Positions 1-8,338 are shown, numbered from the stretch's first letter. The stretch: DNA of 64,000 bases from Kineosporia corallincola (GCF_018499875.1 NZ_JAHBAY010000008.1:124001-188000); one strand, 5' to 3'. The notes: generated from the sequence alone by a model not told the origin. Numbers and translations: made by a program.

Positions 1-390
1 GGGCTGTCGCCGGTCGATCTGGTCCTGTCCGTGTTCGGGGCGCTCTGGTACTCGGATCCCGACGTCCTTCTCCCCGCGATCGTCGCTCGGTTGCGTCCGG
101 GCGGGGTGCTGGCAGCCTCGGTAGGCGCGCCTCGTCCACTGGATCTCCCTGGCCGGCGGGTCGATCACTACCGAGCAGAGGACGGACGTCGGTTACCGGT
201 GATCCACTACGTCTACGGCCCCAAGACCTGGGCCGCTCTGCTGGACCGGCATGGCCTCACCCTGCAACACCTGGTCGCGGTCACCGGGCCGACTGGTCAC
301 ACGACGCTCGTCTTTCGGGCTCAGTACCAGCAGGAAGAGAGCACTTGCCGCCATCAACAGACCACAGGCGGCGAACGCTCCAGGCGGTGA
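1..390 (+). CDS. SAM-dependent methyltransferase, C-terminal part (5' end outside window)
   Basis: The frame is open from the first base of the window to a TGA at 388-390, so the N-terminal part with the SAM-binding motifs lies off the left edge. The visible residues (LVLSVFGALWYSDPD, then LRPGGVLAAS) resemble post-motif strands of class I methyltransferases, where the LRPGG turn follows motif III. Substrate cannot be inferred. The recognisable family part ends near base 327 (LVFRAQ); the last 20 or so residues are low-complexity and overlap the 3' end of the opposite-strand exporter gene by about 200 bp, so one of the two tails is probably an extension past an eroded stop. Whether this gene belongs to the flanking chromosome or to integrated DNA is unknown. 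Confidence 0.55.
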   Translation, partial: GLSPVDLVLSVFGALWYSDPDVLLPAIVARLRPGGVLAASVGAPRPLDLPGRRVDHYRAEDGRRLPVIHYVYGPKTWAALLDRHGLTLQHLVAVTGPTGHTTLVFRAQYQQEESTCRHQQTTGGERSRR

Positions 391-1500
391 GACAGAGACA
401 AGGATGGGCAGGCTGGCCATAGCGAGCATGCCGCCGACGTGGATACCGGTGGTGTAGAGCGTCATCGCTCGTAGCCGCTCGGGGCCGGCCAACAGGGACA
501 ACCGGGTTCGCAGCGTCACGTCACCGATGGGGACAAGCACGCTGAACGCTGCGGTCAGGATCAGCAGCACGGGGAGGTTCCCGGCAGCAGCGAACCCGGC
601 CAGGATCAGACCTCGGACAATCCACGAGGACGCCAGGATGGTCAGCCATCGTCCGGGCAACCGGGTGTTACCGACCAAGAGATTCCCAGCCAGCGATCCG
701 ATGCCGAGACAGGTGATGACCAGGGCATACGCGTCCGGTCCAGCGTCGAGCTGGGTGGCCAGTAGCACCGGGACCCCAACCGTCGTCACCCCGTAGAGGG
801 CTTGGCCGATGTTGTCGATCAGCACTGACCAGGCAAGAGCCGGATGCCGGCCGGCCACTGCGCGCGCGGTCGGCGCGTCCTCGGTGGCCTTGGGATCGCT
901 TGAGGTCGTAGGGACGGGTGCCAGGCTCGGTGCGTGTCTCGCCAACCATGCCAGGGCCAGGGCGGATACGCCGAACGTGGCTGCGTCGATGTAAAAGAGG
1001 ACGTCCGTGGCGACCACGGTGAGGATTACGGCGGCGGCCCCTGGGCCAACGATCCATGTCACCCGGCCGGTGACGTCCATAAGCCCGGTGACCGGGCGGA
1101 CCTGCTCGGCGGGGACCAGCTCGGGCAGCAGTGCGGCTCGGGCAGGGTCACTCAGGGCGTCAGCTGTGCCAATGCCGACGATGACCACGAGGACGCCGGC
1201 CAGGCCGAGTGAGTCCCATAGCCAGGGCAGGGCAGCGACGAGAGGGATCTGTACTGCCTCGATCCTGGCCAGGGCCCGAAAAGAAGCTATGCGGGCGATG
1301 ATTCGTCGACCAAAGAGCCCGATCAGGATGTGCGGGACGGATTCGGCGATGACGACGATGCCCAAAGCGAGCGCTCCGGACTTCTCCCACGCTGTCCAGG
1401 CGAGTGCGAGAGTGAAGAACCTGTCGCCAAACACGCTCAGCAGCTCGGCTAGCCAGAGCACGAGCACGCGGCGATGGCGAAGCAATCGGATGTACTGCAT
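193..1500 (-). CDS. MFS transporter (exporter-like)
   Basis: A 435-residue protein with the hydrophobic periodicity of a 12-helix major facilitator. It starts with a short basic cytoplasmic segment (MQYIRLLRHRR) followed by helix 1 containing FGDRFFTLALAW. A loop rich in S/T/P/D near residue 205 probably separates the two six-helix halves. The ATG at 1500 is preceded by a GGGGGAAG ribosome site six bases upstream. The organisation resembles the MFS_3 (EntS-like) exporter group, so efflux is more likely than uptake, but the substrate is unknown. The last 35 residues are hydrophilic and overlap the convergent methyltransferase gene, so the natural C-terminus probably lies near base 300. Confidence 0.7.
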   Translation of the reverse strand: MQYIRLLRHRRVLVLWLAELLSVFGDRFFTLALAWTAWEKSGALALGIVVIAESVPHILIGLFGRRIIARIASFRALARIEAVQIPLVAALPWLWDSLGLAGVLVVIVGIGTADALSDPARAALLPELVPAEQVRPVTGLMDVTGRVTWIVGPGAAAVILTVVATDVLFYIDAATFGVSALALAWLARHAPSLAPVPTTSSDPKATEDAPTARAVAGRHPALAWSVLIDNIGQALYGVTTVGVPVLLATQLDAGPDAYALVITCLGIGSLAGNLLVGNTRLPGRWLTILASSWIVRGLILAGFAAAGNLPVLLILTAAFSVLVPIGDVTLRTRLSLLAGPERLRAMTLYTTGIHVGGMLAMASLPILVSVSPPGAFAACGLLMAASALFLLVLSPKDERRVTSRPGDRDQVLQGEAMPVQQSGPGLGAVDVVDHR

Positions 1501-1592
1501 GCGACTTCCCCCGAGGTCGGCACTGGAAGACCGGCCGAGACTAGAGGAAGTGGACGGCTACCCGCAGGGAAACCAGGCAGGTCCGGGGCTTG

Positions 1593-1760
1593 CTACGCCA
1601 GGTTCAGTTCAAGCTGAATGAAGACCGGAAGAGTGGGTTTGCGCACGCGAGGACGGGGCTTGCGCGGCGGCAGAGGACGGCGGACACGGGCGAATCGCCC
1701 CAGGGCATCACGCAGCAACAGAACGGGAAACCAGGAGTGCGGGGTGCGTCGGCGGTTCAT
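1593..1760 (-). CDS. Small basic protein of unknown function
   Basis: A 55-residue frame starts at ATG 1760 with a GGAGG ribosome site nine bases upstream. The peptide is strongly basic (MNRRRTPHSW, then several RxRRP and PRPR runs) and ends in the aliphatic tail FIQLELNLA. I do not recognise the family. Small basic proteins are common in actinomycete integrative elements, which supports a real gene, but a chance frame cannot be excluded at this length. It sits alone between the MFS exporter and a low-G+C unknown gene. Confidence 0.35.
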   Translation of the reverse strand: MNRRRTPHSWFPVLLLRDALGRFARVRRPLPPRKPRPRVRKPTLPVFIQLELNLA

Positions 1761-2091
1761 CGGCTCCGTCCTCCCTTTGGTGGTCTCGCCGCGGTGCCGG
1801 CCGTTCTTGCCGGTCCCGCTGCGGGCACCAGGTACCGCGTCCCGGGAGGCTCGCAATCAAGTTCGCCGCAGCGACCTCGTCTCCCGGCAGCTGCACGGAG
1901 TGCAGACCTGAACCGGGCTGGGACTGCGGACTTGATTGGGAGTCGGGACGTGGTACCTGAAGGTGAGCCAAGAAACAAAGATGATTGAGAAATGTCACTT
2001 ACGGCCAGAGCATCGAAAGGACATCCTTGAAGGAGGCCATTTGCTAGCGGATAACCAGATCCCCAAGCACGGAATTTCCCCTTTCATAAGA
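1761..2091. other. Intergenic, no gene recognised
   Basis: About 330 bp with no convincing coding frame. Base composition drops noticeably from about 1970 onward (runs of A/T in a background of G+C), in step with the low-G+C gene that follows. I see no repeat, tRNA or copy of the tRNA-Ile 3' end that could be the missing left attachment site. Confidence 0.4.
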
Positions 2092-3060
2092 TTATTCGGA
2101 CGATAGGCTATTGGGTTCTATTGATGGATCTGAAGCTGCGGCTTCGACAGCTCCCGATAAACTCATGAGCATTGCCTCGGGATCACGAAGGGCCATCCAA
2201 TCATTTCTTTCCAAGACATGCCGTTCGGTTGCCGTTAACGTTTTCACCTGGACGTGACTTCGACCGTTGCCGTCCGTGATCTTTATGAGAAGGACATCCC
2301 CAAGCACAGCGGCGAAGTTGTTAATACCTTCGGCTGCCTTCATCAGATTGAGAGTCGTCTGTGACCTCGTTTGATCGATAGCGGCCGACCTTTCATGAAC
2401 AAGAGCATCTTCTAGGCCCTGCGCAAGCCTTCGAGTCGCTCGCTGAGCCTCGTCAGGCGTGTAGTCAGCAGTCAATCGCACCCAAAATTTTTGATACCAG
2501 GAACCCTGCAGGGCTGGACCAATTTCGGATACTTCCTGCCCGGCCTCCACGGCCATATGCTTTAACGCTGCCACAAATGCACGGGCTTCCGCTGGCAGGA
2601 CCATTGAATCAACAATAAACAGGGCGCCATCCTGAGAATAGGGATGCTTTGTGATGCTTCTGCCACGATTCTCAGTCACGTCAAGGCGAGGAGCGAAGCC
2701 TACATACTCCTCTGGCTTCCAACCTGGCAGAGCCCCCATCCGAAGAAGGTTTCTCACCTGGCGAATTCGCGAAATAAGGCCGTCCACCACCGCCGCATGA
2801 CGGGTTTTATGGCTCTTCCCGTTACGCAACAGATCCACAGCATCCATCAACTGGTCACGAAGATCGCCCTCCGCGAGATCGGGGTGCCGAATGACAGTCG
2901 CGAAGGCGTGGAGCATCTGGTTATAAACTTCGGCACTGAAAGATCGATTGGGATCAGCCAAGGCCCATTCAATCGCCTGATCCGTTAGGTGAATAAGTAT
3001 GTGCACACGACGAACCAAGGAGTCGATCTCACTCGTTCGTGCATTGATAGGTGTCGGCAT
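2092..3060 (-). CDS. Hypothetical protein, low-G+C cargo gene
   Basis: A 322-residue soluble protein from ATG 3060, chosen because a GGGGGA ribosome site lies four bases upstream; longer upstream frames lack one. The N-terminal third looks helical (IDSLVRRVHILIHLTDQAIEWAL). The middle contains LFIVDSMVLPAEARAFVAALKHMAVEAG followed by a WYQKFWVRL strand, and the C-terminal third is again helical. No signal peptide or membrane segment is seen. I do not recognise a family. Codons are visibly richer in A/T at third positions than in neighbouring genes, a sign of recent acquisition from a different background. It follows the HTH/TPR regulator gene on the same strand with a 192-bp gap. Confidence 0.6.
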   Translation of the reverse strand: MPTPINARTSEIDSLVRRVHILIHLTDQAIEWALADPNRSFSAEVYNQMLHAFATVIRHPDLAEGDLRDQLMDAVDLLRNGKSHKTRHAAVVDGLISRIRQVRNLLRMGALPGWKPEEYVGFAPRLDVTENRGRSITKHPYSQDGALFIVDSMVLPAEARAFVAALKHMAVEAGQEVSEIGPALQGSWYQKFWVRLTADYTPDEAQRATRRLAQGLEDALVHERSAAIDQTRSQTTLNLMKAAEGINNFAAVLGDVLLIKITDGNGRSHVQVKTLTATERHVLERNDWMALRDPEAMLMSLSGAVEAAASDPSIEPNSLSSE

Positions 3061-3252
3061 TTGTCCCCCAGTCGCTAGCTCAAGAACCGAGGCTATACCT
3101 GTCGCGCTCTGGATCACCACGCTGCCGTAGAGTGTGACGGAGAGTCTGCCGTAGGAACATCCTTGACTAGTTGACAGCATTACTGTGCTAGACCGAACCT
3201 GCCACTTAGTTGCTGGGGCACCTCCAGAACCTTGGGGTGAGAACACGGTCCA

Positions 3253-4617
3253 TTAACTTGATTGGTCATTACCGATCATGCTTCGCATCCGCTCTTCGAG
3301 TTCCAGCACCTGTCGGTTCTGCTGGGAGCTCGTGAGCTGGCGTCGCACCTGCTGAACGCGGTCGTATCCGGTGGCGTACCAGGACTCGCTGAGCTGGTCG
3401 AGCGCCTGGCCGGCGTAGGTGCAGGCGGCCTCGGCATCGTCGTCGATGTGTGTGGCGGCAAGGTCGGCGTAGATCACGGCCTTCTGCTTCGCCGCGTCCG
3501 GCGCGAGCTGGGCCAGCGAGGTTTCCAGGTGGGCGCGGGCCTTGTCCGGCTGCCCCAGTACGTGATGCGCGTGACCGGCGAACCCCGCGAATCGCGAGGC
3601 GTCGAAGAAGTCCAGCCACTCAGGCTCCTCGCCCTCGTCCGGCAGAAGCCCTTCGGCACGGGACAGGGCACGGAGGCTGGTGGCCGGGTCGTTGACGCTG
3701 GCCATGACTTCAGCCTCGACGCAGCTCAGCCATGCCCGGGTCATGGGCCCCGTGTGGTGGCGGGAGTGGGCGACGGCTGCGGCCAGTGTTGCCCGGGCGG
3801 CCGACGCGTCGCCGTTGTGCGCGGCCAGGAAACTCACGTGGGCCAGTACAGCGGCGGCCAGGGCGTGATCTCCTGCCTCCTCGGTCGCCTGAAGGGCAAG
3901 GGTGAGGTCAGCCTCGGCAGGCTCGGCGCGTTTGAGGTCGAAGAACGCGATACGTCCGGCGAGCATCGCGGACTCGCTGAGGGCGACGGCCAGGCGGCGC
4001 GTTACGGCCTGAGGTCCGCCGGCCTTCAGGAGTTCTTGCCCAAGAGTGACGTGCGACTTTACGGACGTGTAGAGCGGCAATGGTGCGGTTGACCAGTACA
4101 GATGTCGCTGGCTGACGGTGATGGCCTCGAAGTCCTCGACCACTGCCGTGGATAAGCCACCGGATGAGTTGATCTGGTGAGCCAGGCGGGAAGGTAGCTC
4201 CGCCTTCTCCTCCAGCAGGGATGGGAGTAGTGGGGTAGCGCCGAACGCGAGTAGTCCCTTGAGGAACGTCTCGCGGTCCATGTCGCCTCGACCGCTGAAC
4301 ATAGAGACCAGCCTCCACAGCACTTCTATCCCGTCGTCGTTCTGGACGGGACGCATCGCAAGTTCTTCCGGATCGAGCAGTCCGAGCTGATCCGCCGGCA
4401 TCCCGAACACGATGACCAGGTACTTGCGGTATCGCGGTTCGGGGGCTCGTTCGCCGCTTTCCCAGCGGCGCACGGTGTTGCGCGAAAGGCCAGTGTCAGT
4501 CTCGTTCTCGGCCTTCATCGCCCGGACGATCTGAATCCGCAGTTCCTCGTGTGACCAGCCACGTTGCAGCCGTGCCCAGGCAAGTTGACGATTCGGTGGT
4601 CGCTGCCCGGACGCCAT
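3253..4617 (-). CDS. XRE-type HTH regulator with TPR-like C-terminus
   Basis: A 454-residue protein from ATG 4617, preceded by GGAGGAT at six bases. Residues about 10-75 form a helix-turn-helix of the XRE type (QLAWARLQRGWSHEEL, then LSRNTVRRWESGERAPEPRYRKYL). The remainder is a long array of Ala/Leu-rich helical hairpins typical of TPR repeats (for example DHALAAAVLAHVSFLAAHNGDASAARATL). This is the architecture of the actinomycete NsdA/BldD-like large regulators that sense a peptide or partner protein through the TPR part. It is divergent from the gene at 4850, and an inverted repeat lies between them, so autoregulation is plausible. Such regulators are frequent on integrative elements; its target is not evident. 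Confidence 0.7.
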   Translation of the reverse strand: MASGQRPPNRQLAWARLQRGWSHEELRIQIVRAMKAENETDTGLSRNTVRRWESGERAPEPRYRKYLVIVFGMPADQLGLLDPEELAMRPVQNDDGIEVLWRLVSMFSGRGDMDRETFLKGLLAFGATPLLPSLLEEKAELPSRLAHQINSSGGLSTAVVEDFEAITVSQRHLYWSTAPLPLYTSVKSHVTLGQELLKAGGPQAVTRRLAVALSESAMLAGRIAFFDLKRAEPAEADLTLALQATEEAGDHALAAAVLAHVSFLAAHNGDASAARATLAAAVAHSRHHTGPMTRAWLSCVEAEVMASVNDPATSLRALSRAEGLLPDEGEEPEWLDFFDASRFAGFAGHAHHVLGQPDKARAHLETSLAQLAPDAAKQKAVIYADLAATHIDDDAEAACTYAGQALDQLSESWYATGYDRVQQVRRQLTSSQQNRQVLELEERMRSMIGNDQSS

Positions 4618-4692
4618 TGCTGATCCTCCGTCGCCTGGATTCACGCTCGGCCCCATGGACCTCGCCTGACACTTCCTCGCGCTGAGAAGACC

Positions 4693-4729
4693 GTAACCGC
4701 CAGTCCTCTCTATAGCGCGGGGTGGTTAC
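4693..4729. promoter_or_regulatory. Inverted repeat between divergent genes, possible operator
   Basis: Arms GTAACCGCC (4693-4701) and GGTGGTTAC (4721-4729) match at 8 of 9 positions as an inverted repeat with about 19 bases between. The site lies in the 232-bp gap between the HTH/TPR regulator gene and the rightward gene at 4850. An operator role is inference. Confidence 0.35.
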
Positions 4730-4849
4730 ACGTGGACGTGTTCTGGGTGCTATCTGCCTGCCGATCTTCCGGCTTGACTTATCGCCGTCGGATGGAACTG
4801 GCATTTGCCCGTGGCACCTGAAACCGGGCATGGATATGGGGGACAGGCG

Positions 4850-5599
4850 ATGACGGTCAAGCCCATGGCGGTCGGATACCAGCGCGCAAGGGGCGGACCC
4901 GAGGCACCAGAGGTCGTCAACGGCCGGCGCGTGATGTCCGCCTTCGCCCGGCGTGAGGGCTACTCGCTCACCGAGGTCTTTGAAGAGAACGACCCGACCA
5001 AGCCGACTGCCGCTCTGAACGCGCTGGTGGACGTCATCAAGCGACTCGAACTGCGCGTGGTCATCGTCCCCAACGTCTGGCACCTGGGACGAACAGCGTG
5101 GACGCAACAGGCGACTCGTCGCCTCATCGAACGGGCAGGTGCCCGGGTGGACGTAGCGGAATCTCCGAGAGACGGGGGCGAGCCACGCAGGGGGGGACTC
5201 GCACCGACCGGGGACGACCAGACTCCTGTCCGGGCACCTGCCACACCACCTCACCGGGATCACCCGCGTCCTCGATTGGTGCGCATGGTTCCGCAGGTAC
5301 GCCGAACCGTATGGACCGGGCGACTGGAGGTTCCGCTCTCCGATCGTCGGGACGTCCGTACTGGCGCTCTCTCGCTCGTCGCGCGGCTGGACCATGTTCT
5401 GATCTGGCACGGTTCGCGGCTGCTGTGCGTCCTCGATCGGGACCGCCTGCGCCGATGGCTCCGTGATCCAGCGTCGGCCTACCCACAGGATGACGTCACG
5501 CTGTCGCGGACTCGGCGCGGTCGTCTTCAGTTGCTGTTTGACGGGGCTCCACAGCTGGTCTCGCGCGAAACCGTTCATCACCTCGCGGCGGTGGTCTGA
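4850..5599 (+). CDS. Resolvase-like N-terminal domain joined to an unknown C-terminal domain
   Basis: The frame from ATG 4850 (GGGGGACAGG upstream) codes for 249 residues. Residues 1 to about 112 resemble the short actinobacterial proteins related to the serine-recombinase N-terminal fold (AVGYQRA, then FARREGYSLTEVFEEND, LRVVIVPNVWHLGR, RLIERAGARVDV). The catalytic Ser of true resolvases is not in its usual YxRxS context, so recombinase activity is doubtful. Then comes a Pro/Arg/Gly-rich stretch of about 40 residues that looks like read-through sequence, followed by a compact second domain (VWTGRLEVPLSDRRDV, VLIWHGSRLLCVLDRDRLRRWL). A lost stop or an old frameshift between two formerly separate genes is likely. 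The next gene starts five bases after the stop. Confidence 0.5.
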   Translation: MTVKPMAVGYQRARGGPEAPEVVNGRRVMSAFARREGYSLTEVFEENDPTKPTAALNALVDVIKRLELRVVIVPNVWHLGRTAWTQQATRRLIERAGARVDVAESPRDGGEPRRGGLAPTGDDQTPVRAPATPPHRDHPRPRLVRMVPQVRRTVWTGRLEVPLSDRRDVRTGALSLVARLDHVLIWHGSRLLCVLDRDRLRRWLRDPASAYPQDDVTLSRTRRGRLQLLFDGAPQLVSRETVHHLAAVV

Positions 5600-5603
5600 C
5601 GCC

Positions 5604-5909
5604 GTGATCCCGGAGCAGAACACCCCTGACCTCGAAACTGTCCGCCTCGATCGGTCCAGCTTGGACGCGGCCTTGCAGGAACGCGGCCTGGTGGTGCTGG
5701 CGGTCGGTGAGCACCGGGCTAATCCCGAGGTGCTGACGGTGTACCTGAACGGTCCGTCCGGACAGTGGGCGAACGGCACCGCGCGAGACTTGATCGCCTC
5801 GGTCCCCGGCGTCATCGCGGTCACTGAATCCGTCCCAACTCCAACAATCTTGCTGGTCAGGGTCACCCCGCCCGGCCAACGGCGCCGGGGAGGCGATGCC
5901 GCCGGCTGA
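5604..5909 (+). CDS. Hypothetical small protein
   Basis: A 101-residue protein beginning at GTG 5604, only five bases after the preceding stop, so translational coupling is likely. It has an alternating hydrophobic pattern (VRLDRSSLDAALQERGLVVLAV, LTVYLNG, TPTILLVRVTPP) typical of a small alpha/beta domain, without signal peptide or membrane helix and without cysteines. I do not recognise a family. A strong hairpin follows the stop, which closes a two-gene unit with the resolvase-like gene. Confidence 0.5.
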   Translation: MIPEQNTPDLETVRLDRSSLDAALQERGLVVLAVGEHRANPEVLTVYLNGPSGQWANGTARDLIASVPGVIAVTESVPTPTILLVRVTPPGQRRRGGDAAG

Positions 5910-5918
5910 GCGCGATGG

Positions 5919-5962
5919 GCCGGATCGCCCTCGACTCTGGGGAGGGCAAAGGGCGATCCGGC
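5919..5962 (+). terminator. Hairpin after the 5604-5909 gene
   Basis: Perfect 13-bp arms (GCCGGATCGCCCT at 5919-5931 and its complement at 5950-5962) with an 18-base loop, starting ten bases after a stop codon. There is no T tract, as is common in high-G+C actinobacteria. Confidence 0.55.
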
Positions 5963-6097
5963 TGGAACGCTGTCACGTCCCGATGTCAGATGGTATCGGG
6001 CTGTAAGCACGTAATACGCAGATGGTCCTTTTCTGGGCGCGTCCCTGCTCCGTGCTTGGTTCCGATCCCGTGTTGAGCAAGGCACGGCTATCGGGAG

Positions 6098-6535
6098 ATG
6101 AGATTGGTTCCAGAGTCGGAAAATGGCTCCCCTGAGGACGGCTCGGCATCTGGCCGGCCCGGGCGTGATCGCGCCGGACGCTGGTGGTCTGGAGATGAGA
6201 AGGCGGATGCGGTCTGGTTCGCCCTGGCCGATGAGCTGGCCCGCAACCGTACGTCGGACCCCAGCGCGGAGCTGATCGTGCCTTGGCAGTCGACGACGGT
6301 GGGAGACGTTCGCGCTCTGATGGACGCCTACCGTGAGGCTCGGGCCCTGGTCCAGCGATTGCGGGCCGCACTGACCGCGCTCGGCCTGGGTGATCAGTTC
6401 CCGGGGCTCGGCGCCTCCGTCGATGCCGATGGCAAGGCGATCGTCACGCTGGGGGCGGTGTCGGTCGGCGCTGCCGAGCGGCTGGAAGCGGTTCTGCGGT
6501 CGAGTCCGCCGCCATCTGATCGCCGGGCAGCATGA
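6098..6535 (+). CDS. Hypothetical protein, helical
   Basis: A 145-residue frame from ATG 6098. The first 30 residues are charged and low-complexity (ESENGSPEDGSASGRPGRDR), followed by helices (EKADAVWFALADELARNR; VRALMDAYREARALVQRLRAALTALGL) that could form a short coiled coil. The C-terminal part has a small beta-like stretch (GKAIVTLGAVSVGAAERLEAVL). No known domain is recognised and no ribosome site of good strength is seen, so the start is uncertain. It lies between a terminator-like hairpin and a convergent lipoprotein gene, in the accessory part of the window. Confidence 0.5.
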   Translation: MRLVPESENGSPEDGSASGRPGRDRAGRWWSGDEKADAVWFALADELARNRTSDPSAELIVPWQSTTVGDVRALMDAYREARALVQRLRAALTALGLGDQFPGLGASVDADGKAIVTLGAVSVGAAERLEAVLRSSPPPSDRRAA

Positions 6536-6614
6536 CGGTCAGGAGCTGGGGAAACGTGGCTCCGCGCATCCCCGGCTGAGATTCGCGGTCTGGCCGCCGC
6601 GTCGTGACCGGCGT

Positions 6615-6636
6615 CCGCGCCGCATGCGCGGCGCGG
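6615..6636. terminator. Hairpin between convergent genes
   Basis: Nine-bp perfect arms (CCGCGCCGC at 6615-6623, complement at 6628-6636) with a four-base loop, lying between the stops of the 6098-6535 gene and the leftward lipoprotein gene. It could serve both strands. Confidence 0.45.
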
Positions 6637-6726
6637 GCGGCCCCGGACCGCGCCAGCGGTCCGGCTTGATGAAGTAAGGGCAACTTTCTACAGCTCACAC
6701 GCTGGACAGATCGACCCGACCTATCG

Positions 6727-7203
6727 CTATCGCAGGGATGCCGCGACGCTTGGGGCCGGGGTAATCGTGCGCTCTTCCGTACAGCGCTGGAATTCGAAAT
6801 CTGCGTATCGCGGAGCCCAGATGGGGCCGACGCAGTCTTGAGAAAGGACGCCTCGGGACCCTCCAGGGTCTTGGGTGGTGTCCGTTATCACCTGTACTCG
6901 CCCATCAGATTCGGCGTGGTAGGTCCGCGAGACGCTGCCGCCTTCAACCGATGGGCCTGCCAGTCGCAACGTGGCGGGTCTGTCGGCTGCGACGGCGTCC
7001 AGAAGACACGAAAAGACCTCTTCAGGAAAGAGTTGGCCTTGCTCGTGAACGTGCGAGCCACAGTCGACCGTCGTTGTTCCTGAACTGTCCGTAGCCGCTG
7101 TCGTCGCCGTTGATGCTGTGGTGGCTTCTGCGCCAGTCGATTCTGGTGCAGAGCATCCGGCGAGCATCAGGAGGAGGCTGCTCGCGACCCATCCGTTCCG
7201 CAT
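6727..7203 (-). CDS. Putative lipoprotein
   Basis: A 158-residue protein with a classical lipoprotein signal: basic start (MRNGW), hydrophobic core (VASSLLLML) and lipobox LAGC with the acceptor Cys at residue 17. A Thr/Ala/Ser-rich tether of about 30 residues follows. The mature domain contains four more cysteines (VDCGSH, FSCLLDAV, SQDCVGP, QRCTEE) that could form two disulfides outside the membrane. No family is recognised. It probably sits on the outer face of the cytoplasmic membrane. On an integrative element such a protein could act in entry exclusion or cell contact, but that is speculation. Confidence 0.6.
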   Translation of the reverse strand: MRNGWVASSLLLMLAGCSAPESTGAEATTASTATTAATDSSGTTTVDCGSHVHEQGQLFPEEVFSCLLDAVAADRPATLRLAGPSVEGGSVSRTYHAESDGRVQVITDTTQDPGGSRGVLSQDCVGPIWAPRYADFEFQRCTEERTITPAPSVAASLR

Positions 7204-7261
7204 CTCTGTCTGTCGGCGTGCTGCTGCGCCAACTTGAGCCCGCTGTCAAAATTCCGATGCC

Positions 7262-8119
7262 TCAAGCGGGGAAGCTGAGAAGCGTAGCCCGGTCTGCTGG
7301 GATACGGGTCTCCTCGACCAGGAGCGGGCGGGATTCGCGGCCCTGCGTTGTGCGGACGTGGATTATCAGGGGTACTCCGGGGCTGATGTTGAGGGTGGCA
7401 GCGTCGTCGGGGCGGGGCATTTCAGCACGGGTTCGGTCGGTCCATGCGAGCGTGTGACCGGCGTCGGTGAAGGCTTGATATAGCTCAGTTGGCAGTCGGA
7501 ACGGGTCGTCCTCCAGGTGGAGATCGTCCACGATGGCGAAGGGCAGCCAGGTGCGGTGCATGACCTGCGCTCCGCTGGTGTGCAGGAGCTGGCGCTCCAG
7601 AACGAAAACGGGCTCTGCTGGCGGAATCGCTAGTGCTTCGGCGTAGATCCCGGCGTTCGTCCGGTAGCGGGAGGGCGTCTCGACCTCAGCCCAGCCGTCT
7701 GTGTCCCAGGTCCGATAGTGGGGCCCGTCCGTGGCATCGATCTTGACGATGGTCGGGTCGAACTCAAGGCTGTTTCCCGCTGCGATCGTGTGGGTTTCGC
7801 GGACGCGTGATGCTCGGCCGTGTTCGGTGGTGATGAGGCCGGCTGCGCGGAGTGCGGCGATGGCGTGGCGGACGGTGATTCGGGAGACGCCGAACTCGGC
7901 GATCATCGCGGTCTCGCTGGGGATCGCCTCGCCGGGGGGAAGCTCGCCGGTCTCGATGCGTTCGCGCAGGGTGAGAGCGATCTGCTCGTAGCGGGGGAGC
8001 CTGGCCCGCAGGGCCCGAGTGGTTCGATCCGGTGCCCCGTGGCCGGCGATCAAGCTTTGAGTTGCGGGGGTCGGGGTGTCGTTGGTGGGGGTGGTCTCGT
8101 GTGTGGGCGGCTTGCCCAT
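7262..8119 (-). CDS. GntR/UTRA family repressor, KorSA-like
   Basis: A 285-residue regulator from ATG 8119 (GGAAGGGG upstream). The frame continues to 8230, but that start would lie inside the operator region. After a 50-residue Pro/Thr-rich leader comes a GntR winged helix (LPRYEQIALTLRERIETGELPPGEAIPSE, then FGVSRITVRHAIAALRAAGLI). The C-terminal part resembles a UTRA ligand domain (FVLERQLLHTSG, WLPFAIVDDL, RPLLVEETRIPADRATLL). In pSAM2-type elements the equivalent protein KorSA represses the pra activator gene and keeps the element integrated. Here it is divergent from the pra-like gene with repeated operator-like sequences between them, which fits the same role. Confidence 0.75.
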   Translation of the reverse strand: MGKPPTHETTPTNDTPTPATQSLIAGHGAPDRTTRALRARLPRYEQIALTLRERIETGELPPGEAIPSETAMIAEFGVSRITVRHAIAALRAAGLITTEHGRASRVRETHTIAAGNSLEFDPTIVKIDATDGPHYRTWDTDGWAEVETPSRYRTNAGIYAEALAIPPAEPVFVLERQLLHTSGAQVMHRTWLPFAIVDDLHLEDDPFRLPTELYQAFTDAGHTLAWTDRTRAEMPRPDDAATLNISPGVPLIIHVRTTQGRESRPLLVEETRIPADRATLLSFPA

Positions 8120-8230
8120 TGGCGGTGCCCCTTCCCTGCTGCGATCTGCGGCGTCGCGCCTGATCGTCCTTGGTGTGTCAGCCCGGCCCTGGGTGGCGTG
8201 TGCGGCTGTGTCCGGCGATGATCGGCTCAT

Positions 8231-8312
8231 CTACTCGTCATCATAAGTAGTTGACTCCGGGGCGTCCACGTCGTCTACTCGTACCTGCACTCGTCATAAC
8301 GAGTTGATGAGT
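8231..8312. promoter_or_regulatory. Divergent promoter with putative KorSA-type operators
   Basis: Three near-identical octamers occur: TACTCGTC (8233-8240), TACTCGTA (8276-8283) and CACTCGTC (8288-8295). Two inverted repeats are built on them: CTACT/AGTAG (8231-8250) and ACTCGT-CATA-ACGAGT (8289-8304). A possible promoter toward pra has TTGACT at 8251-8256 and TCTACT at 8274-8279, spaced 17 bp, so a repressor bound here would cover it. Binding by the adjacent GntR protein is inference. Confidence 0.55.
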
Positions 8313-8338
8313 TGCTTCACGGGAGGCTGGTGGTCTGG

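Noticed and set aside
4496-6085. 529-codon leftward open frame
   Set aside because: It overlaps the HTH regulator and two supported rightward genes and has low-complexity Arg/Pro/Ser content.
1-7000. Second copy of the tRNA-Ile 3' end (left att site)
   Set aside because: Scanned by eye on both strands for the T-loop and acceptor sequence; none found, so no left boundary is claimed.
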